From: Voacanga thouarsii
Lineage: Eukaryota > Streptophyta > Magnoliopsida > Gentianales > Apocynaceae
Reading direction: 5' to 3'
DNA: 64,000 nt
Assembly: GCA_026120185.1 (NCBI GenBank)
Contig: JANUWF010002422.1
Span: 558,001-622,000 of the forward strand
Under the pieces are notes generated by a model, which did no database searches, had not been told where the DNA came from, and was given only the letters and a program-made list of their open reading frames with translations. The stretch's first letter is position 1. Each line of letters begins with the position of its first letter. Made by a program: the position numbers and the translations under genes. Shown here piece after piece: positions 35,377 to 46,101 of this stretch.

Positions 35377-35474
35377 ATCAGTACGGTGTCCCAATTTATA
35401 GGGCATTCCTACCTCATGAAAGATCAGAATCAGTACTCCCAGGATATGACTGGCAATAACATGTTGAAGAAAAG
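35377..35474 (+). pseudogene. viral polyprotein segment after dUTPase
   Basis: One frame reads QYGVPIYRAFLPHERSES and continues, across the solo LTR and one copy of its duplication, into the capsid-side frame at 37333 (KLEVDKADWHLRILGL). So dUTPase and capsid probably belonged to one polyprotein, with a shift between frames. No domain recognised. Confidence 0.55.
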
Positions 35475-37327
35475 TGATGCGCATTTATTTGGGTATAAAA
35501 ATTATATAAAAATAAGTACATTCCCAATCAAGTTTAAATTAAAACGTTAACCCCAAATTACACATATGAGCAAGCGTACTCATTATTAACATAGCATAGG
35601 GTTCAAACCAGTATCGATCCTCAAGGAACAAGTATGCATTAATTCATTTTTTTTTATTGTTTAACCAACTCAATAAAGTGACAAAGAATAAAAAGGAAAA
35701 TAAAATAAAAGAATATACACATGCCAAGGATGGAGAATTATGTAACTCAAACCATTATTTTGACAAACATGATCTTAAAGTACTCAACTGTTATCATAAC
35801 TAATTACTCCCTTGGCATCATGAAGGATTAAGATAGATTCACTTCTTTTTCAATCTATAAAATCACTATCCTCTAGACAAATTAGCATCACATATTCTAT
35901 CTCAACTAATTCACCAAAACGATGCATTAAACACAATCCTTGATCAAATTTTCATATTCTGGCCAAACTTAAAATATGAAATTAACCAATGAATCCATAT
36001 TCTGGCAGACATCAATTAACATTTAATTACCTTGTTCTTAGCAATTAACCCCTTCTTCAAGCAAGTTAAGAAATAACAAATATGAAACTAATGAATTAAA
36101 ACCACCATCAACCCCATTTTCAAGTAAGTTAATGGAAAGAAATAACCAACTAATCTTGTAATAAGTATAAGTAATTAAATACCAAGAATAATAATTAATT
36201 AATCAAAAGATCAAAGTAACCCTAAAAATCATGAATACCTAAAACAATGTTAAATTACAATAAAACAATTAATACATCATTGTTCAAGAAAAAAAATAAA
36301 GTTAAATAAAAGCACTCATAAATAAGCCTCATTCTTCTTCCTTCGTAGATTCTCTTGCATAATCCTCCTTGATTTATTTCTCTCAAGAAAATATTAGTGA
36401 TACGCTCTAAAATATAACTAAGTCTTTATATTGTGCACCTCCCTTTTCTAAGGTAAATTGGCCTTTATTTATAGGTTCACAAGGTTCCTAAAAGAGTCCT
36501 AAGTAAAGAAGAATAAATTACCTAAAATTCAAAACCAACAAGGAGTTATAAAAGTCTAAAATAAAAAAAAAATAAATAAACTTAAGGAGTCCACCGCCTT
36601 TGACTTTGATCAATTGAGAATTTGAATTGGGCTTTTGTCGTTTTGTGCTGAAGATTTTGATGTTGAATTGGAATTGTTTGATTTGGTTTCCAATTGGGCC
36701 GTGCGAAATTTGCTGAAGTCACCGAATCTCTGCTAAGCCGTTCTTTTTCTGTGTTGCATCGGCTCGATTTGAGCCACAAACCAAGCCACAGAAGCTGCTT
36801 CCTTTTCTTTTGTCTTGCACTGACCGAGGCTGCTGACTAAGCTACTGAACTAATTTCCTTTTTATCTTCTTGCACGAAGCTGCTTCTTTTTCTTTCTTTC
36901 TTTGTTGTCGGCTCGCTTGAGCCATAAGCTACCTAATTTTGCGGCCGAAATTGTTGACTTTGTCTTCACCTTGGCCCCACCGAAATTCCTTTGTTACTTT
37001 TGTCCTTTTCTTGCTGTCGGCTCAATTGAGCCATAAAGCTGCACTTTCCTTTATTCCAATTCCAATTGCAATTTGTCCTCTATTCCTTCAATTTCTGTGT
37101 TCTGCTAGTACAAGGTGCGCCGGTTCCTCTGTCCTAGCCAGTGCCGCCTCTGTTCTATTTTGTGACGTTTTTGTCTTATTTTACCCCTAAAATTTTAAAT
37201 AATACACAAAATACCTTTTTAAAAGTAAAATCTCAAATATGAAGGAATATGACCAATTATTGAACAAAATGTATTACAAAATAGCCTCAAATAACTAAGA
37301 AAAATATAACTAATTTAGGCCCTATCA
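35475..37327 (-). mobile_element. Athila-type solo LTR, 1.85 kb, inside the virus
   Basis: The plus strand starts TGATGCGCAT and ends GGCCCTATCA, so the LTR reads on the minus strand as TGATAGGGCC to GCGCATCA. Perfect target duplication AAAAG (35470-35474 and 37328-37332). Related to the LTRs of E1/E2 (termini TGATAGGG and CGCATCA, and the block next to the 3' end) and more closely to 61264-62696. It inserted after the virus did. No coding content. Confidence 0.9.
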
Positions 37328-39105
37328 AAAAGCTAGAAGTAGATAAGGCTGATTGGCATCTAAGAATACTAGGACTTAGGGCAAATTACGCTACTGCGTA
37401 TCATCAGAATACACAAGAAAGCATTGTGGAAGAAGATCTAATAATAAATTTATAAAATAGTGAAAATGTAGACAATTCTAAGTTTGAAACTTGGTTCAAT
37501 ATGAACCCTAGCACTAGCCAAACTAGTGTGTTAGTGAGGCATCACTAATGTATGATGTGCCTTAAGCAACTAATTTACAATTACCAAAAAGAGAACCTTT
37601 GAGGATCTTACCCACAGTAGGAGGAAGTTATGAACCTTACTATGGTAACAAAAGAATAGGACTCCAACAACCCCCAGGGGTAATCTATAATCTGCCACTT
37701 CAATATAAAACAAGTAGTGAATTAACAATGACGTCTTTTTACCCTCAGAATTGGGAAGATGTAATAGATAGATGGGAAGCTGATACACTTAATGGATTAC
37801 AGATATGTAATTATACAATGACAGCTGAAGAAGTAACTAATTTCATAGAAAATCTGTTAGGACCTATGAAAAATTACATTATAGATTGGAGAACTAAATA
37901 TCCACAGTCTTATCAAAGAATAATAGATTTAGTTGAAAACCCTCAGAATATAACTAGTTAAATCAGACAAATTATTTTAGGATATGACCCTTATAGAGGA
38001 CAAACAGAATTACAAGATCAAGGTATGAAGGATCTTGAACAATTACAAGTAGATAAAGATCTTCTAAACATAGATACATTTAGCAAAAAAATACTTAGAA
38101 CTAGCCATGAAAATAGGAAGAAGTTGCGATTTAGAATTAAGTAACAAGTACTTTGCTAAACTCCCAAATCCATTAGGAAAAGTGGTTGCAGAAAAATGGG
38201 CTGAATCCGTAGGAAGAAAATCTGTAGTAGGAATAACTACTAAGATTCAATTTCTTTTTAATTACTTAAAAGAACAATGTATGCAACACCAAATAGATAA
38301 GCAGATAAAAAAATTATAATTACTACAAAAAGATAATAACTCCCCAGTCTTTTGATTTAGGAAAACCAGAAAAGACAAGGAAGTTAAAAAGAAGTAAGTA
38401 TTACCAAAAAGGAATACCCCCAAGAAAAAATCAAATTAGGAAGTTTAAAACCTATAAACCTCCTAAAAAATGTAAATGCTATATATGTGGGGAAATAGGG
38501 CATTTTGCATATGAATGCAGGAATAAAAAAATAAATAGGTAAAGGTTAAACATCTACCAAACTTTAGATATAGAACCAGAATATGATATTATATCATTAG
38601 AATGCGATGAAGCTGATAATGACAGCGATATCATGAGTTATTGTAGCATATCTGACATGTTAGATAAACTTAGGACTTTGAGGATCTTAATTTATTGAAC
38701 ATGAATGAAGATTGGAACTTAGATAATAATCCTATTTTTCTTAAAAATAGATCTAACTTAGAACTCAATAAATATAAGAAATGTAATCATAGTTGGCAAG
38801 ATTTCACAAAATTTAAGGACAAATGTGAAATTTGTCTAAAATTCTTAATTGAGAAACATAGAACTTATTGCACAATATGTAGTATAGCAATATGTAGATT
38901 TTGTGCAAACCAACACTTAGGCTATGATATGTCCCAAAATAGAAATAAAAGGGGAAGAAGTTCAAGATGTAAGTTTGAAAACACAAGTAAAATTACATCT
39001 TAAAACCATAGGAATAATGCAAAAATACATAGACAATCTAGAAGAAAGCCTTCGAAATTGTATATGTAAACCTAAAATAGATAATAAAAAAAAAATGAGT
39101 CATAA
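37328..39105 (+). pseudogene. viral capsid region with two zinc clusters
   Basis: Broken over several frames. First comes a capsid core with SFYPQNWEDVIDRWEADTL and a GPMKNYIIDWRTKYP region (37599-37961). Then YFAKLPNPLGKVVAEKWAES and a GITTKIQFLFNYLKEQC region (38107-38319). A Lys-rich stretch leads to knuckle CKCYICGEIGHFAYEC (38471-38518), pattern CXCX2CX4HX4C, then an acidic stretch. A second cluster CX2CX11CX2CX4CX2C follows at 38824-38904 in a 102-residue open frame (38695-39003). Both patterns together are typical of badnavirus/tungrovirus capsid regions, which package viral DNA or RNA. Confidence 0.88.
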
Positions 39106-39106
39106 T

Positions 39107-39575
39107 AGAAGAACAAAATATCCTTGAAATAGTTCTTGGACCATGCAAAGATGAGCAAAATTTAACATTAGGAAAATATAAGACAAATAATCTGTTCAAC
39201 ACTGTTTGTACTATAGAATTCCCTGATAAACATACCATAACATTATTAGGGATAATTGATACTAGTACTACTATGTGCCAGATCCATAAAGATTTAGTAC
39301 TTGTTAAATACCTTAGAAAATCAGAAACAAGCTCTACTATAATAGACACAGTAGGAAATACTAGAAAAATAGATGAAAGATTGGTAGATTGCACTATCAA
39401 ATTTAATAGTGAAAATTATTTTTTACCAACAACATGGGCATCACCCATGAATTATCAATTAATCATAGGAATGAATTTCATCAAAAATCTCAATGGTGGA
39501 ATAATAGTAGAAGGTAACAAAGTAACCTTTTTCAAACCGGCAGATACAATATTAAGCTATCTTTTAAGTAGATAA
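39107..39575 (+). pseudogene. viral aspartic protease
   Basis: Retroviral-type protease. The active-site loop here reads LLGIIDTSTT; the usual DTG is DTS. The C-terminal part has NYQLIIGMNFIKNLNG and EGNKVTFFKP, as in caulimovirid proteases. The fragment at 44404-44573 carries DTG at the same place, so the change in this copy is secondary. The enzyme would cut the polyprotein. Open from about 39273; the first part is in the same area with a broken frame. Confidence 0.85.
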
Positions 39576-40645
39576 CTCAATCTCTTACCTGATAAAATTC
39601 AACCACCGGAAATAGTGAAAAAAATATGGTTGAAATAGATATGCTTGAAGTAGAAATATTTGAACAATTTAATTTTTTAGAATTAAATTATTCAAACGAA
39701 ATAAATTTTAATTTAGGAGAAATAGCTAGTGAAGAACAGAATATAGAGACCCTATTATAACAATTAGAAAAAATTAAGATCATAGGAGAAAATCCTTTAG
39801 AACATTGGCAGAAAAATAAAGTACTCTGCAAATTAGAAATAATAAACCCTAAAATAGTAATTAAGGACAAGCATATGAAATACAATCCTAAGGACTTAGA
39901 AGAAGCCAACATGCACACTAAGGAATGGTTGGAACTAGGAATAATTAGAAATAGTTATAGTCCACATAGAACTCCTGCCTTCATAGTAAGGAAACATAGT
40001 GAAATTGATAGGGGTAAAAGTAGAATGATATATAACTATAAAAGACTGAATGATAATACAGTTGAAGATAGTTATATTAACCCTGATAAACAACTTTTAA
40101 TATTAAGAGTAAAAGATAGTTTTATTTATTCAAAGTTTGATCTTAAGTTAGGATTTTGGCAAATAGCAATGCATGAAGATAGTGTTCCATGGACAGCATG
40201 TACAGTTCCTAATGGCCATTATGAATGGTTAGTAATGCCCTTTGGATTGAAAAATGCGCCGGCTGTTTTCCAGAGAAAAATAGATAATATCTTCAAAGAA
40301 ATTCCATTTATAGTATGCTACATAGATGACATACTAATATTTAGTAAAAGTAGGAAAGAACATATAAATCATTTAAAAAGGTTTTTTGATTTATGTATTC
40401 AATATGGTCTTATACTTTCAAAGAAGAAAATATCTTTAGGAAAGTATCAGATAGAATTCCTAGGATTTATAATTGACAAAGGACAAATCAAATTAATAAA
40501 TCACATTGCCAAATTAACCTTAGAAAAGGAAGTGGATTTCTCAAATTTAAAATCCCTTCAATCTTTTTTAAGATTATTGAATTATTGTAGGACTTATATT
40601 TCAAAATTTTGGAAAACTAGAAGGGCCTCTTTATGCCAAAACTAG
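39576..40645 (+). pseudogene. viral reverse transcriptase
   Basis: Long open frame 39875-40645, with upstream sequence readable from about 39619 through a TAA near 39758. Motifs in order: RTPAFIVRKHSE, KSRMIYNYKRLND, FSKFDLK-type block (SKFDLKLGFWQIAM), VMPFGLKNAPAVFQRKID, catalytic YIDD (40319-40330) in VCYIDDILIFSKS, and LGFIIDKGQIKL. The frame shifts near 40615, just before the RNase H link. It makes viral DNA from pregenomic RNA. No integrase follows RNase H, which separates it from gypsy elements. Confidence 0.93.
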
Positions 40646-41165
40646 AACTCATGGTCAAAGAAAATTTAATAACCAAGATCTAAAATTAGTTAACAAAATA
40701 AAAGAAGCAATTAAGAAACTACCACCCTTAGAACTACCACTCCTAGATGCATACATGATAGTAGAAATAGATGAAAGTCTAGATGGATGGGGAGGAGTTT
40801 TAAAAAGGAAACCGTTTAAAGAAGATAAACTGAATGATGGAAAAATAAGTAGCTATTGCAACGGTTTGTATAAAAGTAAGGTAACCAATATAGATGTTGA
40901 AATTCTAGCACGTATATTTGTTCTAAAGAAATTCTCTGTTCATCTACGAAACCCTACGCGAGAATTTGTATTAAGTACAAATTGCAAATCTATAGTATCT
41001 TTTTACAATAAGATGTCTCATTCTAAATTATCTGTTAATAGATGGCTTGGTTTTATAGATTTTCTTCTTGGAAATGGATTTAAGGTTGTGATAGAACACA
41101 TCCATGCTAATCAAAACTTTTGGGCTGACCAACTCAGCAGATTGGTTATCTGGCCCATAGTTTAA
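40646..41165 (+). pseudogene. viral RNase H
   Basis: Open from 40755 to the stop at 41163-41165; the link to RT runs in the same frame from about 40620. Catalytic positions: Asp in VEIDESLDGWGG is present, Glu in IDVEILARIF is present, the third position (usually TD) reads LSTNCKSI with Asn, and the last Asp in FWADQLSR is present. So one acidic residue is lost. It removes RNA from RNA/DNA hybrids during reverse transcription. Confidence 0.9.
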
Positions 41166-41345
41166 AAATGTAGGTTGGGATTAACCCAACAATATATTTA
41201 GTCAGAGCTTAACTATGAAAGAAATAGTACAATATTCAAAGCTGTTCTAGGTACCAGTTTCATTACTCGGAGCCCAAGTATAGAACTTAGTAGATCTTTA
41301 AAGATCTAAATAGTCTTTCTTCTAACATAACTGTTGTTTGTACAG
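41166..41345 (+). promoter_or_regulatory. gap before post-RNase H ORF, copy 2
   Basis: Matches 29872-30050 closely. Keeps the CTAAC, TTGTTTGTACAG and ATG arrangement taken as a 3' splice-site-like sequence. Confidence 0.5.
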
Positions 41346-42737
41346 ATGGCCCAACAAGAAGGAAGCCCATCAAGCCCAATTAGACAAGATAACTCTGAAA
41401 ATAGGATAATAGGCCCAAATGAAATCTCAATTGGACCTTATATTCTAAAACAACTCTCTCAGAGATTTAGTCCAGATTTCCCAGTCCGAATAGAACAATA
41501 GTGCCTTCTGGATAAACTTTGAAAATTCAGAAATCACAAGCAGTATCCCCTCATGTTAAAAGCCCTTTCAAGACATCTATATTTCCTGAATGATCTCTAT
41601 TTAAAGAAAGACCAAATAATCCATCATCAATTTGAAACTTTGGCCCAAAACTCAATCCAACCCATATTGAAACCTCAAATGCCAAAAGTCATTTTTTATC
41701 TTGAGAGACAAGTCCAGATGCTGAAAATTAGTCTCAAAGGAAAAGAAAAAATAAGTGAGGAATCAACAGTGTTACCACAATAAATGATAGATTATGTGGA
41801 AAAACATTTGAGAGAAAAAGAAGATAAGTGGGAAAAAAATTCCCAAAAAAAATTGAAGAAGTCAAAGTCCACATTTATTGTTTTGTGTTAGCAAATAGGA
41901 TGAGTGAACAGTTAGCTCTTCAAGAATTGTTCAGAAAAATCTATTCTAAACCAGTGCCACAATATAGAGATCTAAGTTTTAATGTCATTAGCTACAAAAA
42001 TGACACAGAAAAGACAAAAAACTTTACCTTTATTAAAGCGGTGATTGATTTAGAAAAATGGCAGGATAAGAAAATGTTAGGATTAGACGTATTAGTCAAA
42101 AACTTAATATACCACAGAATGCTTTACAGGCATATATTCCAAAAAAAAAGATATGACTTTACAAAAAGATTTTTGATTCATTCAAGACAGCTGGAACACA
42201 TTTGCAGTCACATGATTGAAATAGAACTTTGTAAGCATGGACACATAAGTATGGCATTCTCAGTAATACCCCCTTTGTTTCATCTAAAATATCCAGATGA
42301 CTGTAGAACCGAGGTTCTCATCTCCTTTGTTCCATCCTTCAAGCCTAAACCAGTATATGAATACGATCATTGTTCCTGAACAAGAAACACCCATTCTCGA
42401 TCAAATTTCTAACTACATGGTATTGAGGTTGTCAGATATCTTTGAATGTTCTTTTGGAACTGTGCACAACCTTGAGGTAGAATCAAGGAATATGAAAATC
42501 TTCTCAAATTTCGTATTCCCTAGTCATGTTTATGTTCCTTTCCAAAGCCTGTTCAATGACATTCATACCCTTTCAGCATTTTACAAAGATTGCAGAGCCA
42601 AGTCTGATTGGACAATCCAAGGAGAAGTCTTTGACCATGATGTTGCCTACCGAGACTTCATAACCTATGAAGATGATACATATCAAGAGTATGATAATGA
42701 TGAGTATGGCAACCTGGCAAACATGATGGAAATATAG
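41346..42737 (+). pseudogene. viral post-RNase H ORF, copy 2
   Basis: Second copy of 30051-31410. ATG 41346 (MAQQEGSPSS); stops near 41500 and 41521 and after 41780; frame changes near 41840 and near 42360; ends at 42735-42737 after an acidic tail (DNDEYGNLANMMEI). It keeps a stretch around 42090-42260 that is damaged in copy 1, with residues around HSRQLEHICSHMIEIELCKHG. The tandem pair shows this ORF belongs to the virus. Function unknown. Confidence 0.75.
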
Positions 42738-43862
42738 TTAGTGGAGTAGCCACTAAAATTATGGTCCCCGCTGCTTTTAGAAAGCAGAAATAGATTAGAT
42801 ATGGTGGAAATGCCCATTAATAATGATGTGAACTCTGTCTTTATCACTACCATCTAATTTTTCAGTGGAAAAATTGTATAGATTGCGTCTTTACTTTTAA
42901 ATAAATATGATCCTCGGTTTATCATTACTCAGACTTCATGTCAGAGAAAAGCTATTGAGGAGAGTCCTTTAGTAAGTAGGTGGAATTATTGTCCGACCAC
43001 TTAAATAGGATCAATTTGTCGGAAAGCATGATGTCCTACTACTTTTTTGAAGAATCATTTAGCTTTTACTTTTCTGAAAAGTCATTTAGCTTTTGCTTTT
43101 CTGAAGAATCATTTGTCAAATAATAGATCTGAAGAGTCAAGTTAAGCTCAATATATAAGCTGATGCTTGTTTCACTTTGGTCGGACCCCTAAGCCGAAAC
43201 ATTCCGCAATAACTTGAGAGTGTTTGTAGGTTGTTTGTAAAGTGGTATCAGAGCCCTTTTATTTAGAGTTGGTGTGGATAGCTCCCCTATAGTACATGAG
43301 TCTGTAAACAACTATATTGTAATCGGATAAAAATATTATGGAGTAGTAAGGTCTTTGATCTCTCAAAACTCTCCTGTTTGATGTAATAAATTTCCTGTTT
43401 ATCTATAGATCTAATGTTTTAACTTAATTTTCCATTAATATTGATAAGTATATAGGCTGTAAACAAACAGCATTAGAGCTAATGCGCTTGGGGAATTCTT
43501 TCCTTGTTGTTAACAACAAAGCCACGTACTTATCTTAAATATCTTTAACTTATTAACAAGCATGCTGATGAAGATTATATTACATGAACTATTATCTTAA
43601 TTATGTGGTTATTACTTGTTCTTGTGGTGTAATGTTGAAAGTATTGGTGGAAGGGTAAAAGAATCTAGTGGCTTCGCATAAGACCCAAGAGGGGCCACAA
43701 ATAGGTCTGATGGTGTGAGCCTTAATATACCAAGAAAATAAAACTAATAAGCCCAAGAGAAACTCAACTAATAGTTTGCAGAAAATGATAGATGATACTT
43801 ATCTAGGATAATTAAAGTAGGAAGCATGTTTCTAATCTTTAAATATAGAAGAAACTGATAAA
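42738..43862 (+). promoter_or_regulatory. viral intergenic region, promoter and leader (copy 2)
   Basis: Second copy of 31411-32540: tandem repeats (about 43047-43115), TATATAA (43152-43158), canonical primer site TGGTATCAGAGC (43243-43254), AATAAA (43385-43390), short upstream ORFs. The donor-like site of copy 1 is changed here to CGGATAAAA. A small hairpin GCATTAG/CTAATGC lies near 43469-43484. Confidence 0.8.
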
Positions 43863-44403
43863 ATGGAAAGAAAGAAGTTAGAATACTTAGATCTTGCAAA
43901 GAGGATTTTCATTTAAAAAAAAACTTCGAAAAAACATCAAATATGGTGTAGTTTTGAGGGACCAATCTCAAAATATAAATTTGAACGCTTGTTTCATAGT
44001 TCAGACATTTAACTTAATCTAGTAGTAGACTTAATAACAATCATCTTGAATAATCAACTAAAACAAAACCAAGTTTTATTTGATCATCAGGAACACATTT
44101 AGAACGTAGACATAAAATTTTTTTAGAAATAGAACAATTAAAATCCAATTTAGATTACGTTAAAAATAGTTTACATGTTAAAAATTTCAGAAATCTTCCT
44201 ACTAGAGAAGATTTAAGTCAGATAATATTAGGATTAGGTAAACCTAAAATAGAAATCCAACAAATCTTGGAAAATATTAAGACAGAAATTTTAGAATTAA
44301 AACAGTTCCTAGAACAAAGTAAGAAGATATAATCTTCAACAGATAAACATTGTAAAATGATATTAGAAATCTATAATAAGTAATTTAATCAATAATCCTA
44401 ATT
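43863..44403 (+). pseudogene. viral ORF1 copy 2 and start of ORF2
   Basis: ATG 43863 matches ORF1 of copy 1 but has several stops and frameshifts. After the ORF1 end the first bases of ORF2 (SNLINNPNY-like) are present. Then the sequence jumps to the protease region at about 44404, skipping about 4.2 kb of viral sequence. Confidence 0.8.
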
Positions 44404-44573
44404 ATAGAAGAACAAAATAGCCTTGAAATAGTTCTTAAACCCTGCAAAGATGAGCAAAATTTAACATTAGGAAAATATAGGACAAACAATCTGCTCAACA
44501 CTGTTTGTACTATAGAATTCCCTGATAAACATACCATAACATTATGAGGAATAGTTGATACTGGTGTTACTAA
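44404..44573 (+). pseudogene. viral protease fragment, copy 2
   Basis: Matches 39105-39268. Carries VDTG at the active site. It ends abruptly a few codons later at the small repeat starting at 44574, which is the right end of viral sequence. Confidence 0.85.
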
Positions 44574-44817
44574 GTAGTTAAGGGGATTTTGAGCCTCTCA
44601 TTTGACAGCTAGCTTTTGTAGGAGAATTGGCTTCCTTAAATGGTATCAGAGCATTCCTTACCCATACGTTTCAGATTCGATTCCTGTCAAGCGCCAACGG
44701 GCTTAAAGACGCCCAACGGTTCTCTTGGATTTGCACACCGAAGCGTGGTGGTAGTTAAGAGGATTTTGAGCCTCTCCTCTGACAGTTAGCTTTTGTGGGA
44801 GAATTAGCTTCCTAAAA
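44574..44817 (+). mobile_element. small TRIM- or SINE-like repeat
   Basis: Two 67 bp near-identical direct repeats (44574-44640 and 44751-44817; shared core GATTTTGAGCCTCTC) enclose 110 bp. TGGTATCAGAGC (44641-44652) follows the first repeat with no gap, just as a primer site follows an LTR, and would make this a tiny TRIM element. Against this, TGGTATCAGAGC can also be a Pol III A box, with B-box-like GATTCGATTCC about 36 bases on, as in plant SINEs. Repeat ends are not clean TG...CA. Confidence 0.55.
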
Positions 44818-46101
44818 GTCAAATTGGACAGCTAGCCAAACTCCTTAGTGATCATCAATAAGATCACTTCTAGGCAATACGGAGACCAACCTAAGTGACC
44901 AAAACTATGGGAAATGCTGCTTGTGAATTAATTTAGTTTTTGAACATCTTTTTAATTATCGTTTATTTTCATTTATTTGGCTATTCATTTTAATTGTTAG
45001 ACTATCTTCTTTTCATGAGTTTTTGTTCTTTTCCTTTAATTCTATTAAATTTCAGGAAAAAAAAGTGATTTTTGCCAGAGCTGACCTGGCGCTAAGCCCA
45101 AAATTTGGCCCGAGCACCGGGCCAGCACGACCCGATAGTAACCGCGGACAGAACAAGCCCGATGCCATGCCCAATCCATGGGCCCAGCACCAGGCCCGTT
45201 CGACCACAACATGAAAACCGGTCTTCTTGGCCATTTTGTTCAAAATTTCTTTCATCCCTCTCAAATTTTCTTTCAACCCATTGCTGGGTCAACTTCAAAA
45301 CACTATCGAGTCAATTTTTATACCTCTAAAACACTTTCCAGACACAAAATTCTTACTTTGATCTTGAAAGTTTGGATCAAAACAAAGAATAATCTAATTT
45401 TTTCATTCAAAACCCATTTTTTAATCCTTCCATTTGGGGCACAATTTTTTCAATCTTTTTGCATAAAATCATTACTCATACATTAGAGATCATTGTGGTA
45501 TGATTTTTCTACACTTTCTACGGTTTAATTTTTTCCTATGAATTTTAGGTATTTTGCTATGCATTTTTTGGCGGAAATTCTTGAATATGTTTTAGGTGAA
45601 GGATTTGATTGCTCATATTACTTGCGTTAAGCTTTTATTGGCATAAGAATATACTTGATAATGCTTTATGATTAATGTCATTGATATTTTGTATCTTTTT
45701 GGAAGTCTTGAGTATGTATTCTTGGTGAGAAATTTTTAAGATATAAGGATACATGTTTAACTTAGCCCTATGCTTATGATATGTACATTATGATATGAAT
45801 GACATATTGAGCATTGTGATTCTGACCTATCCATTGATTCATTGATCAATATTGAGCATGGTAGATTTGATCAAAAATGTTGACATTATTGTTTGGATTG
45901 GCATATGGCTATCTTTCTTGCAGGTCTGTTGGAGGAGGTTAAGTGGTGTTTTATTGACTATCTTGTAGTGTTTTGTGTAGAGTTGGTGGTGGTTTGAATG
46001 GTGTTGTAATAGCGAGACAGTTGAGAGTTGAGCATTGGTTATAAAGAGTGCGTTGTAAGAGTTATTTTTTTGTTCTATCTCTTGTTCTTCATCCTTCCAT
46101 C
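44818..46101. other. non-coding stretch before E2 extra ORF
   Basis: About 1.3 kb. At 45060-45215 it has a GC-rich block with GGCGC-type palindromes (CCTGGCGCTAAGCCC, GGGCCCAGCACCAGG) like those in the LTRs of E1, E2 and E3. Short ORFs over this block on both strands are composition effects. The rest is AT-rich with nothing I recognise. Presumably E2 internal sequence between pol and the extra ORF. Confidence 0.5.

Larger units (their letters stand above)
29165..44573 (+). other. endogenous pararetrovirus (Caulimoviridae, tungro/badnavirus-like), rearranged
   Basis: Identified by: a 30K-type movement protein, a capsid with both zinc clusters of badnaviruses/tungrovirus, protease, RT with YIDD and RNase H but no integrase and no LTRs, and an initiator-Met tRNA primer site behind a TATA promoter. 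The block starts with an inverted chimeric piece (29165-29800). It then runs direct through more than one genome length: RNase H end, post-RNase H ORF, intergenic region, ORF1 to RNase H (41165), then again post-RNase H ORF, intergenic region, ORF1, and a deletion into protease (44573). The repeat distance implies a genome of about 9.4 kb. All main frames are broken. Confidence 0.92.

Noticed and set aside
29801..44573. Gypsy retrotransposon instead of a virus
   Set aside because: No integrase, no LTRs; has a movement protein and two-cluster capsid, and the order is circularly permuted with a tandem partial copy.
45052..45330. Overlapping open frames on both strands at 45023-45486
   Set aside because: They lie over the GC-rich palindromic block, which lacks stops in several frames. 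No domain, and the frames share the same bases.
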